Of a stretch of 64,000 nt of DNA, positions 45,260 through 54,370 are shown piece after piece; the first letter of the stretch is position 1, and each line of letters opens with the position of its first letter. The notes below the pieces were generated by a model, which saw only the letters and a list, made by a program, of their open reading frames with translations, was not told the origin of the DNA and did no database searches. Source of the stretch: Sphingobium sp. Leaf26 (lineage in GTDB: Bacteria > Pseudomonadota > Alphaproteobacteria > Sphingomonadales > Sphingomonadaceae); NCBI RefSeq assembly GCF_001421665.1, contig NZ_LMKV01000032.1, positions 365 through 64,364 on the forward strand, written 5' to 3'. The translations under genes were made by a program, and so were the position numbers.

Positions 45260-45351
45260 CAGAGTGGACGATCCCGCCAGCCGGCGTTCAGCCCGTAAAA
45301 CGTCGCAATGAACTGTCCAACTCGCTGTTCACTTATGGCGATGAAACGGGC

Positions 45352-45373
45352 CGCCCGCCTTATCCGGCGGGCG
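45352..45373. terminator. GC-rich hairpin between convergent dgcA copy 2 and Gfo/Idh genes
   Basis: 8-bp stem CGCCCGCC/GGCGGGCG with a 6-base loop, between the two stops. It separates the D-amino-acid island from the glycoside region. No T-run follows. Confidence 0.6.
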
Positions 45374-45388
45374 CCCTGTCACCGATTC

Positions 45389-46537
45389 TCAGGCCGATGT
45401 GATCGCGCTCCACTTATTGTCGGACGCGGCATTGGCGATTACGGTTTCGACGAAATCCATGGTCCGCAACCCCGCCTCGATCGACGGGAAGCCATCCGTC
45501 GCATCGCTTGCACCCGATCGGATGCGGGTCGCGAAGATGCGGTAGAGGTTGGCGAAGGCCTCGATATAGCCTTCGGGATGGCCCGCCGGCGTGCGCAGGC
45601 GCGGCAGGGTGGACGGCGCCAGTCCCGGCCCGCCGGCCCGCACCAGTTCCGTCGGCCGGTCCAGCCAGCGCAGGGTCAATGTGTTCGGCTCCATCTGCGA
45701 CCATTCCAGGCCGCCCTTTTCGCCATGGATGCGCAGTTTCAGCCCGTTCTCATCCCCCGCGGCGATCTGGCTGGCCTTGAGCGTGCCGCGCGCGCCATGC
45801 TCCAGACGCAGCAGGATGCCGACATCATCGTCCAACCGGCGACCTTCGACATGGGTGGTGAGGTCCGCGCACAGTTCCCGCACCTGCAATCCCGACACAT
45901 GTTCGGCGAGGTGAAAGGCATGGGTGCCGATATCGCCAAGGCAGCCGCCCAGCCCCGCGCGCGCAGGGTCGGTGCGCCATTCGGCCTGCTTGTTGCCGTC
46001 CCGGTCGATCGGCTGGCTCAGCCAGCCTTGTGAATATTCGACATGGACCAGACGGATATTGCCGAAATCGCCGCGCGCCACCCGCACCCGCGCCTCTTCC
46101 ACCAGCGGGTAGCCGCTATAGGTGAAGGCGAGGCCGAACTGGCGGCCGGATCGCTCCGCCGCCCGCGCAATCTGCCGGGCCTCCGCCAGGCTGAGGGCCA
46201 TCGGCTTTTCGCAGAAGACATGGAAGCCTGCGTCCAGCGCGGCGATCGCCATCGGGGCATGCAGATGATTGGGGGTCACGACGGCAATGGCATCCACGCG
46301 CTGATCGGCGGGGAGCGCCGCCTCCGCCGTCAGTAGCGCATCGAGCGAATCATAGATCCGCGACGGCGCAATGCCCAGCGTCGTGCCGGATCGCTGGTTG
46401 CGTTCGGGATCGCTGCTGAAGGCGCCCGCTACCAGTTGCCAGTCGCCGTCCAGTGCGGCGGCCGCGCGATGGATGGCGCCGATGAAGGCGCCTTCGCCGC
46501 CGCCCGCCATGGCCAGGCGCAAAGCTCGTGCCGTCAT
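45389..46537 (-). CDS. Gfo/Idh/MocA family sugar oxidoreductase
   Basis: 382 residues. The N-terminal Rossmann segment MAGGGEGAFIGAIHR binds NAD(P), the catalytic EKPMALS lysine motif is present, and GDIGTHAFHLAEH matches the family's C-terminal active-site stretch. It oxidises or reduces a ring hydroxyl or keto group of a sugar or inositol. It is divergent from the long glycoside operon, across a promoter with a perfect palindrome. In 3-keto-glycoside pathways this family often reduces the released 3-keto-glucose. Confidence 0.9.
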   Translation of the reverse strand: MTARALRLAMAGGGEGAFIGAIHRAAAALDGDWQLVAGAFSSDPERNQRSGTTLGIAPSRIYDSLDALLTAEAALPADQRVDAIAVVTPNHLHAPMAIAALDAGFHVFCEKPMALSLAEARQIARAAERSGRQFGLAFTYSGYPLVEEARVRVARGDFGNIRLVHVEYSQGWLSQPIDRDGNKQAEWRTDPARAGLGGCLGDIGTHAFHLAEHVSGLQVRELCADLTTHVEGRRLDDDVGILLRLEHGARGTLKASQIAAGDENGLKLRIHGEKGGLEWSQMEPNTLTLRWLDRPTELVRAGGPGLAPSTLPRLRTPAGHPEGYIEAFANLYRIFATRIRSGASDATDGFPSIEAGLRTMDFVETVIANAASDNKWSAITSA

Positions 46538-46599
46538 CTCTCTCCTCCTTCTGACCCGTTTTAAGGTAGCGCAATCATTCTTGTTCTTGATCTCTCATG

Positions 46600-46613
46600 A
46601 TTTACCGGTAAAT
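46600..46613. promoter_or_regulatory. Perfect 14-bp palindrome, probable LacI operator
   Basis: ATTTACCGGTAAAT lies 34 bases upstream of the cytochrome c start and ~60 bases upstream of the divergent Gfo/Idh start. A central CG in an even-length palindrome is the usual form of LacI-family sites, and a LacI gene ends the operon at 54371-55435. Confidence 0.7.
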
Positions 46614-46647
46614 GAATAGCAAGAATAAACAAGATGGAGAGTCGAGG

Positions 46648-47016
46648 ATGCGCAGGGTAGCGAACCTCAATCTGATCCTGATCGCGGGCATCGCGACGGT
46701 GATCGCCACGTCTGCCATTGCGCAGACGCCGCCGCCGGCCTTTGGCGCCTGCCGTGCGTGCCATAATGTCCAGAAGGACGGGAAAAGCGGCCTTGGCCCC
46801 AACCTGAACGGGGTCGTCGGTCGACCGGCGGCATCGCTGCCCGGTTTCACTTACTCCGCCGCTCTCAAGGGATCGAAGCTGCGCTGGGACGATCAGACCC
46901 TGGACGCATTCCTGGCCGCACCGATGAAGAAGGTGCCCGGCACCCGGATGCCGATCGGCACGCCCGATCCGGCCAAGCGGGCCGCCATCATCACCTATTT
47001 GAAGAGCCTGAAATGA
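46648..47016 (+). CDS. Exported cytochrome c, class I
   Basis: 122 residues from ATG 46648, with GGAGAG about seven bases upstream. A signal peptide ends SAIAQ. The heme site is CRACH (C35, C38, H39), and Met101 in GTRMPIG is the likely axial ligand. It resembles the small cytochromes that accept electrons from membrane FAD sugar dehydrogenases. It is the first gene of the operon and overlaps the next by four bases. It is the probable electron acceptor for the GMC dehydrogenase encoded at 52621-54303. Confidence 0.88.
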   Translation: MRRVANLNLILIAGIATVIATSAIAQTPPPAFGACRACHNVQKDGKSGLGPNLNGVVGRPAASLPGFTYSAALKGSKLRWDDQTLDAFLAAPMKKVPGTRMPIGTPDPAKRAAIITYLKSLK

Positions 47017-48074
47017 CGCAGGGCAACGGCATGCGTGGCCCCGCGATCTTCCTTGCCCAGTTCATGGGCGACGTGGCACCATTCGATACGCTGGACAATG
47101 CCGCGCGCTGGATGGCGGCGGCGGGTTACAAGGGCATTCAGGTGCCCAGCAACGATCCGCGCTGCATGGATCTGGCGCTGGCGGCGGAAAGCCAGGGTTA
47201 TTGCGACGAACTGGCCGGGCGTTGCCGCGAGGCAGGCGTCGAGATTTCCGAACTGTCGACCCATTTGCAGGGGCAACTCGTTGCGGTTCACTCCGCCTAT
47301 GACGCGGCCTTCGACAATTTCGCGCCGCCTGAATTGCGCGGCAAGCCGGCCGAGCGGCAGGCCTGGGCGGTCGATCAGCTCAAGCTTGCCGCCAAAGCGA
47401 GTCGTCGACTGGGGCTGAAGGCGCATGCCACCTTCTCCGGCGCCTTCGCCTGGCCCTTCATCTATCCCTGGCCCCAGCGGCCTGCGGGTCTGGTCGAAGA
47501 GGCCTTCACGGAACTGGGCCGGCGCTGGCTGCCGATACTGGATGCGTTCGAGGAAGAGGGCGTGGACCTCTGCTATGAATTGCATCCGGGCGAGGATCTG
47601 CATGACGGCCTGACGTTCGAGCGGTTCCTGGACGCGGTCGGCGGCCACAGCCGCGCCAACATCCTCTACGATCCCAGCCATTTCGTGTTGCAGGCGATGG
47701 ACTATCTCCAGTTCATCGACATCTATCATGATCGCATCAGGATGTTCCATGTGAAGGATGCGGAGTTCAACCCGACCGGCAAGGCCGGCGTCTATGGCGG
47801 CTATGCCGACTGGGTCGATCGCCCCGGTCGGTTCCGCTCGCTGGGTGACGGGCAGGTGGACTTTACCGGCATCTTCTCGCGTCTGACCCAATATGGCTAT
47901 GACGGCTGGGCCGTGCTGGAATGGGAATGTTGCCTGAAACATCCCGAAGATGGCGCGCGCGAAGGCGCCCCCTTTATCGAGGCGCACATGATCCGCCGGC
48001 CGGAACGGGCATTTGACGATTTTGCCGGTGGTGGCGACCCCGCCAATAATCGGCGCTGGCTGGGACTGGCCTGA
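47013..48074 (+). CDS. Sugar phosphate isomerase/epimerase (AP-endonuclease-2-like TIM barrel)
   Basis: 353 residues. TIM-barrel text: GYKGIQVPSND, ELSTHLQGQL, CYELHPGEDLHDG, NILYDPSHFVLQ, RMFHVKDAEF and VLEWECCLKH, which supply the acidic and histidine metal ligands expected for the xylose-isomerase-like superfamily. Members isomerise or epimerise keto-sugars. The start overlaps the cytochrome gene (ATGA). It is paired with an oxidoreductase across the promoter, as in inositol and 3-keto-sugar pathways. Confidence 0.9.
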   Translation: MTQGNGMRGPAIFLAQFMGDVAPFDTLDNAARWMAAAGYKGIQVPSNDPRCMDLALAAESQGYCDELAGRCREAGVEISELSTHLQGQLVAVHSAYDAAFDNFAPPELRGKPAERQAWAVDQLKLAAKASRRLGLKAHATFSGAFAWPFIYPWPQRPAGLVEEAFTELGRRWLPILDAFEEEGVDLCYELHPGEDLHDGLTFERFLDAVGGHSRANILYDPSHFVLQAMDYLQFIDIYHDRIRMFHVKDAEFNPTGKAGVYGGYADWVDRPGRFRSLGDGQVDFTGIFSRLTQYGYDGWAVLEWECCLKHPEDGAREGAPFIEAHMIRRPERAFDDFAGGGDPANNRRWLGLA

Positions 48075-48137
48075 CAGCGACGCGGATCAAGGCCCCGATA
48101 ACAAGCATCATATGGGGCACAGGGTAGAGGAACGGGC

Positions 48138-49427
48138 ATGACGGGCGTAAACCGGCAAAGGCTATTTTGGCTGAGCGTATTGGCGCTCTTCACCGCGTCG
48201 ATGAGCGCGGCGCTGCGCGCGGCGATCGCCAGCAGCCTGAAGGCGGAATGGATCGACCCGATCGCGCCGATCGCGGCCGGTGAAATGATCGGGGCAGCGC
48301 TCGGCTCCGCCTTTCTGGGCTTTTCGATCACCGTCTTCGTCGTCAGCGCCTTTCTCGATACGCTCGGCATCCGCCGCGTCCTGATCGGCTGCGGCATCGC
48401 TTTCCTGATCGGCACGACGCTGATCGTGGGCGCGGGCGCCTTCGCCAGCGGCATGGGCATCTATCATCTGGTCTGGCTGGGTATGCTCCTGTCCGGTATC
48501 GGCTGGGGCTTTGCCGAAGCGTCGATCAATCCGCTGACCGCGCGCCTCTATCCGGACGACACGACCCATCGCCTGAACGTCCTCCACGCCTGGTATCCCG
48601 GCGGCCTGATCGTCGGCGGCCTTGCAGGCGTGTTCCTTGCCTCCGTGCTGCCGTGGCAGGCGATCATGGCGCTGGCCTATTTCCCTGCCATCGGCGTCGT
48701 CCTGATCGCCGCCACCACGACCTTCCCCGCGCCACCCGCGACAGCAGGCAGCCGCGCGATGAAGGACATGATGCTGGAAGTGTTCCGCCGCCCCAGCTTC
48801 TTCATCTGGTTCGGCGCGATGTTCCTGACCGCCTCGTCCGAACTGGCGCCGGGCCAGTGGATCGACGTCGCGCTCAGCAATCGCGTCGGCATGCGCGGCA
48901 TCCTGCTGCTCGTCTATGTCAGTGCGCTGATGTTCGTCTTCCGCCATTTTGCGGGAAGGATTGCCGGTCGCCTCTCCAACCCCGGCCTGCTCTGGGTGTC
49001 CAGCCTGCTCGCGGCCATCGGCCTGTTCCTGCTGTCGCAGGCGCAATCGCCGGTCTCCGCCATCCTCGCATCGACGGTCTGGGGGCTGGGTGTCTGCGCC
49101 ATGTGGCCCACCATGCTGGCGTCGGTCGCGGAACGCTATCCGCGCGGCGACAGCTGGGCACTTGGCCTTGTCGGATCGGCGGGCGCGCTCGCCAGCTTCT
49201 TCGTCCTGCCGCAACTGGGAGAGATGTTCGACCGCGCGAAGGTCGAGATTGCCGGCGGCCCCGAAGCCTTCACCCGCCTGACCGGCGAAGCGCTCCGCGC
49301 CGTGGAAGATGCCGCCGCATCCCAATCCTTCGCGCGCCTGACCTTCGTGCCGATCACGCTGCTGGTCGTCTTCGGCGGCATCTGGCTCGCCGAACGACGG
49401 GCCGGTCGCCGGGATATCGGCGCATGA
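48138..49427 (+). CDS. MFS sugar transporter
   Basis: 429 residues with twelve predicted membrane segments. The first half has FGFxEAS-type text (GWGFAEASINPLTARLYP) and NVLHAWYPGGLIVGG, typical of the FHS-like branch of MFS transporters that sit beside Gfo/Idh and hydroxypyruvate-isomerase genes. It probably imports a sugar or the oxidised 3-keto product across the inner membrane. The stop overlaps the next gene (ATGA). Confidence 0.87.
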   Translation: MTGVNRQRLFWLSVLALFTASMSAALRAAIASSLKAEWIDPIAPIAAGEMIGAALGSAFLGFSITVFVVSAFLDTLGIRRVLIGCGIAFLIGTTLIVGAGAFASGMGIYHLVWLGMLLSGIGWGFAEASINPLTARLYPDDTTHRLNVLHAWYPGGLIVGGLAGVFLASVLPWQAIMALAYFPAIGVVLIAATTTFPAPPATAGSRAMKDMMLEVFRRPSFFIWFGAMFLTASSELAPGQWIDVALSNRVGMRGILLLVYVSALMFVFRHFAGRIAGRLSNPGLLWVSSLLAAIGLFLLSQAQSPVSAILASTVWGLGVCAMWPTMLASVAERYPRGDSWALGLVGSAGALASFFVLPQLGEMFDRAKVEIAGGPEAFTRLTGEALRAVEDAAASQSFARLTFVPITLLVVFGGIWLAERRAGRRDIGA

Positions 49428-50338
49428 CCATCTCCCGTCGCACGATGATCGGCGCCAGCATCGCGGCTGCCGCTGCCCCGGCTTTCGCCGCAGGAGCCGG
49501 GAAGACCGGCTCCAATGCCGCCCGTTTCTCGCTCGGCTACGCTCCGCATGAAGGCAGCTTCACCAGCCGGGGCGGCCTGCTCGAACAGATCGCCTATGCC
49601 GCCGATCAGGGCTTTACCGCCTGGGAGGATAATGAAGCGCGTAGTCGCCCGGTCGAGCAGCAGGAAGCGATGGCCCGCGCCCTTGCCCGGCGCGGCATGA
49701 CCATGGGGGTCTTCGTCGCTTCCATGCCCAAATGGGCCGATTTTCGCCCGCTGCTCGGCGCGAACGACGATGCCGAACGTGAAGCCTTCCTGGCCGATAT
49801 CCGCTCTTCGGTGGAGGTCGCCAAGCGCCTCAACGCCAAACATGCCACCGTCGTCACCGGCTTCATGGATCGCAAGGTGCCCGTCGATATCCAGACCGGC
49901 CGCATCATCGACTGCTTGCGCCGCGCGGGCGATATCGTCGCGCCCCACGGCCTGACGCTCGTGATGGAGCCGCTCAATACGCGGACCAACCATCCGGGCG
50001 TCTACATGCAGTCGATCGCGCAGGGCTATGCCGTGGCGCGGGGCGCGAACAGTCCCGGCGTCAAAATTCTGGCGGACCTCTATCATGAGCAGATCCAGTC
50101 GGGGAACCTGATCCCGACGCTCGACGCTTGCTGGGCGGAGATCGGCTATATCCAGTTCGGCGACAATCCGGGCCGCAAGGAGCCGGGCACCGGCGAGATC
50201 AACTATGCCAATATCGTCCGCTGGCTGCGTGCGCGCAACTATGGCGGCGTGATCGGCATGGAGCATGGCAACTCGGTAGCGGGCCGTGAGGGCGAGGATC
50301 GCCTGATCGCCGCCTATCGCACCATCGACAAGACATAA
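49424..50338 (+). CDS. Hydroxypyruvate-isomerase-like TIM barrel, Tat-exported
   Basis: 304 residues from ATG 49424. The leader MTISRRTMIGASIAAAAAPAFA has a twin-arginine motif. The barrel carries TLVMEPLNTRTNHPGVYM, ILADLYHEQI, IQFGDNPGRKEPGTGEINY and VIGMEHGN, the metal-ligand pattern of hydroxypyruvate isomerases. Because it is exported, it more likely acts on periplasmic keto-sugars than on hydroxypyruvate. It is co-translated with the MFS gene and followed by the DUF1080 hydrolase. Confidence 0.87.
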   Translation: MTISRRTMIGASIAAAAAPAFAAGAGKTGSNAARFSLGYAPHEGSFTSRGGLLEQIAYAADQGFTAWEDNEARSRPVEQQEAMARALARRGMTMGVFVASMPKWADFRPLLGANDDAEREAFLADIRSSVEVAKRLNAKHATVVTGFMDRKVPVDIQTGRIIDCLRRAGDIVAPHGLTLVMEPLNTRTNHPGVYMQSIAQGYAVARGANSPGVKILADLYHEQIQSGNLIPTLDACWAEIGYIQFGDNPGRKEPGTGEINYANIVRWLRARNYGGVIGMEHGNSVAGREGEDRLIAAYRTIDKT

Positions 50339-50357
50339 GACAGGAGGAGGCGAGAGG

Positions 50358-51194
50358 ATGAAACGCATTCCTATCGGCATGGCAATGGCGGTCGGCCTGA
50401 TGGCAGGCACACTGGTCCATGCGCAGGACAATCCCGGAAAGCCGGGTTTCAAGGACACGCCGATCCTGCCGGGCGGTAGCTGGCATGTCCATGATCCCGA
50501 CCGGCCGGCACCCACGGTCGTCACGCCGGCGGCTGAGCCGGGCGGCGCACCGTCCGACGCGGTCATTCTGTTCGACGGCACATCGCTCGACGCCTGGCGC
50601 AGCGAACGCAAGCCCTGGACGGTGGAGAAGGGTGTAATGACGATCCCGTCCCGCGCGGAAAGCGGCGGCGAAAATGCCCTCATTTCCAAGCAGGAATTTG
50701 GCGACGTCCAGCTGCATCTGGAGTTCCGCTCGCCCAATCCACCAACCAAAAGTTCGCAGGACCGAGGTAATAGCGGCATCTGGTTCATGCAGCGCTATGA
50801 GGTGCAGATCCTCGACGGCTATCAGAACCCGACCTATGCCGACGGCACGGTGGGCGCTGTCTATGCGTGGAAGCCGCCGCTGGTGAACCCGTCGCGCAAG
50901 CCGGGTGAATGGCAAAGCTACGACATCGTCTTCGAACGTCCCAGCTTCGCGCCGGATGGCAGCGTCACGCGCCCCGCCTATGTCACCGTACTGCTGAACG
51001 GCGTGCTGGTGCAAAATCATCAGGCGATGCTGGGCACCACCGCGTGGCGCAAGATCGCGCACTATCAGGCGCATGGCGACAAGGCGCCGATCCAGCTTCA
51101 GGATCATGACTCGCCAGTGTCGTTCCGCAACATATGGGTCCGGCCGTTGCCGCAGGATGCCATCGCTCAGGATGAAAAGGGGGCAGGACAATGA
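50358..51194 (+). CDS. DUF1080 (3-keto-disaccharide hydrolase-like) exported protein
   Basis: 278 residues; signal peptide ~1-23. The concanavalin-like DUF1080 domain begins VILFDGTSLDAW and includes GNSGIWFMQRYEVQILD and RPAYVTVLLNGVLVQNHQ, ending with LQDHDSPVSFRNIWVRPL. Members are reported to cleave 3-keto-glucosides after oxidation by a glucoside 3-dehydrogenase. It is coupled to the dehydrogenase small subunit by a four-base overlap. Role inferred: releasing 3-keto-glucose and the aglycone or second sugar. Confidence 0.87.
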   Translation: MKRIPIGMAMAVGLMAGTLVHAQDNPGKPGFKDTPILPGGSWHVHDPDRPAPTVVTPAAEPGGAPSDAVILFDGTSLDAWRSERKPWTVEKGVMTIPSRAESGGENALISKQEFGDVQLHLEFRSPNPPTKSSQDRGNSGIWFMQRYEVQILDGYQNPTYADGTVGAVYAWKPPLVNPSRKPGEWQSYDIVFERPSFAPDGSVTRPAYVTVLLNGVLVQNHQAMLGTTAWRKIAHYQAHGDKAPIQLQDHDSPVSFRNIWVRPLPQDAIAQDEKGAGQ

Positions 51195-51751
51195 TGGATC
51201 GCAGACAGGCGCTCGCCGGCGTGCTGGCCATGTTCGGTGCGCAGGTTTTCGCGCCGCTCGCCCGCGCCGCGGGCCTTGCCCCGGCCGGCGTGATCCGTGA
51301 GGGCGCACCCAGCATCCAGGTCTTTACGCCGGACCAGCGCGCGTTGATGACCGCGCTGAGTGAACGGATTATCCCCACGACCGATACGCCCGGCGCTATC
51401 GCGGCAGGGGTGCCGGCCTATATCGAAAAGCTGCTGGCCGACTGGGCGCTGCCGGAGGATCAGGCACCGATCCTGTCCGGCCTTGCGGAAATCGATTCCC
51501 GCAGCCGTCAGGATTACAAAATACCTGCCGTCGATACCAAGCCGGAGCAGCAGGATGCGCTGTTGACGCTGGCGATGAACGACGCGATCCCGAACGGCGC
51601 CGGGTTTTTCGAGGCGTTCCGGCAACTGGTCATCACCGGCTATTATACGTCGGAAATCGGCATGACGCAGGAACGCGAATATCTGCCCGTACCCGGCGAA
51701 TATAATGGCGCCTTTCCCTATGCTCAGGTCAACAAGGTCTATTCCGCATGA
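51191..51751 (+). CDS. Gluconate 2-dehydrogenase subunit 3 family (small subunit of GMC dehydrogenase)
   Basis: 186 residues with a leader MMDRRQALAGVLAMFGAQ ending ARA, a Tat-like signal. The text LMTALSERIIPTTDTPGAIAAGVPAYIEKLL is diagnostic of the small (gamma) subunit of FAD glucose and gluconate dehydrogenases, which escorts the catalytic GMC subunit through the Tat system. It overlaps both neighbouring genes by four bases. Its partner is the GMC protein encoded two genes downstream. Confidence 0.9.
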   Translation: MMDRRQALAGVLAMFGAQVFAPLARAAGLAPAGVIREGAPSIQVFTPDQRALMTALSERIIPTTDTPGAIAAGVPAYIEKLLADWALPEDQAPILSGLAEIDSRSRQDYKIPAVDTKPEQQDALLTLAMNDAIPNGAGFFEAFRQLVITGYYTSEIGMTQEREYLPVPGEYNGAFPYAQVNKVYSA

Positions 51752-52593
51752 TCATGAACCGTCGCTCCATCCTGCTGGGCGCGGGTGGCCTCGCCGCGCT
51801 CGCCAGCCAGAATCTCATCGCCGGCGGCGCGCAGGCGGCGCAGATCCGCAAGGTCGGCCTGCAACTCTACACCGTGCGGGAACTCTTCTCAGCCGATCCG
51901 GTGGCCACGCTGGAGCAGGTCGCGAAGATCGGTTATCGCGAAGTCGAATTTGGCGGTGGCGGCTATGACGCGATGGATCACAAGCTGCTGCGCAAGACGA
52001 TGGACCGCCTTGGCCTGACCAGCCCGTCGCTGCATATCGGCTATGACGCGCTGCTGGACAAGTTCGATGCCAGCGTCGCCATGGCGAAGACGCTGGGCGC
52101 GGATACGGTCATCCTGCCCTATATGGTGGACAAACATCGCGAAGCGGCGGCCTGGGACGCGGCGCTGGTCAACATCAACCGCTTCGGCGCGCAACTGAAG
52201 GCGGCCGGCCTCGGCTTCGCCTATCATAATCACGACTTTGAATTCACCGTGAAGCCCGATGGCGTCAGCCTGTTCGACCGGCTGGTCAAGGCCTGCGATC
52301 CTGAACTCGTAAAGATCGAACTGGATCTTTATTGGGCGGTCCATGCCGGGGAGGATGTGCAGGCGCTCATCAAGCGTCTCGCCGGTCGCATCTATGCCTA
52401 TCATGTGAAGGATATGCGCCCCGATCGCAGCATGACGGCGGTGGGCGCTGGCACGATCGACTTCGCCAGCCTGTTCAAGCTGAACGCCCTGGCTGGCGTG
52501 CGGCATTTCTATGTCGAAAACGACCAGTGCCCGGCGCCCTACATCCCGGACATCAGCAAGAGCTTCCAGACGCTGCGCGGCCTGCGCTTCTAA
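51748..52593 (+). CDS. Exported TIM-barrel sugar isomerase/epimerase
   Basis: 281 residues; leader MIMNRRSILLGAGGLAALAS, possibly Tat. Barrel motifs: VGLQLYTVRELFSADP, YREVEFGGGGYD, GFAYHNHDFEF, KIELDLYWAVHAG, IYAYHVKDMRPD and FYVENDQC. It belongs to the xylose-isomerase-like superfamily and is the second exported member of the operon. It sits between the small and large dehydrogenase subunits. Conversion of 3-keto-sugar isomers in the periplasm is inferred. Confidence 0.88.
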   Translation: MIMNRRSILLGAGGLAALASQNLIAGGAQAAQIRKVGLQLYTVRELFSADPVATLEQVAKIGYREVEFGGGGYDAMDHKLLRKTMDRLGLTSPSLHIGYDALLDKFDASVAMAKTLGADTVILPYMVDKHREAAAWDAALVNINRFGAQLKAAGLGFAYHNHDFEFTVKPDGVSLFDRLVKACDPELVKIELDLYWAVHAGEDVQALIKRLAGRIYAYHVKDMRPDRSMTAVGAGTIDFASLFKLNALAGVRHFYVENDQCPAPYIPDISKSFQTLRGLRF

Positions 52594-52620
52594 ACACTCT
52601 ATCCTTGGGAGAGGATCATC

Positions 52621-54303
52621 ATGGCTTCGACGGACAGGTTCGATGCGATCGTCATCGGTACGGGCATCAGCGGTGGCTGGGCCGCCAAGGAATTGACGGA
52701 AAAGGGACTGCGCGTCCTGATGCTGGATCGCGGCCATATGGTCGAACATGGGGAGGGCTATACCTATGATGGTCGCCCCGCCTATGATGTGCCGGCCCGC
52801 AACATCATGCCCGACGCCCTGCGCGAGAGCGACTATTTCATCGCCAAGCATGGTTATGTGCAGCCCAGCAATCAGGCTTTCTACAATAACGACCGCCTGA
52901 ACCCCTATGATTATGGCGAGGGCAGCAAATTCTACTGGATTCGTCCCGGCGCGGTCGGCGGCAAGTCGCTGATCTGGGGACGCTGGAGCTTCCGCTGGAG
53001 CGCCGCCGATTTCGAGGCGAACAAGCGCGATGGCATCGGCGGCGCCTGGCCGATCACCTATGACGACCTCGTCCCATGGTATGATTATGTCGAAAAATAT
53101 GCCGGCGTGTCGGGATCGCGAGAAAACCTCCCCTATCTGCCGGACAGCCAGTTCCAGCCGCCCATGCCGATGAACATCGCGGAAAAATGGATGAAGCAGC
53201 GGCTGGAAAGCGAATTTCCCGGCCGCAAGTTGATCCATGCCCGTCTGTCCAACATGACCGAGGACAAGCCGGAACAGGGCCGCACCAGATGTCAGGTCCG
53301 CAATCAGTGTGGCAATGGCTGCTCCTTCGGCGCTTATTTCTCGACGCAGGCGGTCACCTTGCCAGCGGCGCGGGCGACCGGGCGGCTGACGCTGCGGTCC
53401 GATGCGGTCGTGACCAATCTGGAATATGATCCCGCCACGAAGAAGGTGACGGGCGTGCGCTTCGTCGATGCCAAGACCGGTCAGGCCGAAACGGTCAGTG
53501 CAAAGCTGGTGTTCCTCAATGCCTCGACCCTTGGGTCGGTGCAGATTCTGATGAACTCCCGCCAGCCCGATGGCACGCGCAGCCATTTCGATTCCAGCGG
53601 TACGTTGGGTCGCTATGTCATGGACCATATCTTCCGTGTCGGCGTGAGGGGCGACATTCCGGGCATGGAGGAATTCATCGAATTTGGTCGCCGTCCCGGC
53701 GGCGTCTATGTGCCGCGCTTCCGTAACAATGGCCAGGATGGCGACGTCGGTTTCAAGCGTGGCTATGGCTATCAGGGTGCCGCCTATCGCGAACCGTCGA
53801 GGCCGGTGGGCTTCGGCGCGTCGATGAAGGAAGGCATGCGCCGTTATGGCGGCTGGAAATTCCAGATGGGCGCCTTCGGGGAATGCCTGCCCTATGAGGA
53901 TAATCATGTCGCGCTGAACCCGGGCAAGACCGACCGGTTCGGTGTCCCGCTGATGCGGTTCAACGTCACCTTCCGCGAAAATGAACAGCGGATGATGATC
54001 GACGCCCGCGAGCAGGGTGAGAAGATGCTGCGCGCCGCTGGCCTAAAAAATGTCGAGAGCAGCGTGCGGGAACATGTGCCCGGCGACGCGATCCACGAAA
54101 TGGGCGGCGCGCGCATGGGCGACGATCCGCGCGCGTCGGTACTCAACAAATGGAACCAGGCGCATGACGCCTCCAACCTGTTCGTGACGGACGGCGCGCA
54201 GATGGCGTCGATCAGCTGCGTCAATCCGTCGCTGACCTTCATGGCGTTGACGGCGCGGGCCGTGGATCATGCCGTCAAGGGGCTGAAGGCCGGCACGGTC
54301 TGA
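52621..54303 (+). CDS. GMC oxidoreductase, catalytic subunit of an FAD glycoside/glucose dehydrogenase
   Basis: 560 residues. The FAD site is GTGISGGWAAKEL (13-25). C224-x5-C230-x3-C234 matches the cysteine spacing that binds a [3Fe-4S] cluster in bacterial FAD glucose dehydrogenase. The C-terminal IHEMGGARMG and NPSLTFMALTARA contain the catalytic His/Asn stretch of this branch. With the small Tat subunit and the cytochrome c it forms a three-part periplasmic sugar dehydrogenase. The neighbouring DUF1080 protein favours oxidation at C3 of a glycoside. A strong GGGAGAGGAT ribosome site precedes the ATG. Confidence 0.9.
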   Translation: MASTDRFDAIVIGTGISGGWAAKELTEKGLRVLMLDRGHMVEHGEGYTYDGRPAYDVPARNIMPDALRESDYFIAKHGYVQPSNQAFYNNDRLNPYDYGEGSKFYWIRPGAVGGKSLIWGRWSFRWSAADFEANKRDGIGGAWPITYDDLVPWYDYVEKYAGVSGSRENLPYLPDSQFQPPMPMNIAEKWMKQRLESEFPGRKLIHARLSNMTEDKPEQGRTRCQVRNQCGNGCSFGAYFSTQAVTLPAARATGRLTLRSDAVVTNLEYDPATKKVTGVRFVDAKTGQAETVSAKLVFLNASTLGSVQILMNSRQPDGTRSHFDSSGTLGRYVMDHIFRVGVRGDIPGMEEFIEFGRRPGGVYVPRFRNNGQDGDVGFKRGYGYQGAAYREPSRPVGFGASMKEGMRRYGGWKFQMGAFGECLPYEDNHVALNPGKTDRFGVPLMRFNVTFRENEQRMMIDAREQGEKMLRAAGLKNVESSVREHVPGDAIHEMGGARMGDDPRASVLNKWNQAHDASNLFVTDGAQMASISCVNPSLTFMALTARAVDHAVKGLKAGTV

Positions 54304-54370
54304 ACGACATCCCGTCCCTTTCGCCACTATGACGCAGTCGACAAGGCGCTATCAGGGGGGCGAGGGGGAC

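Noticed and set aside
45256..45405. Possible 49-codon gene overlapping the second dgcA stop by ATGA
   Set aside because: It runs straight through the terminator hairpin at 45352-45373 and into the convergent Gfo/Idh gene, and has no recognisable sequence; chance overlap is more likely.
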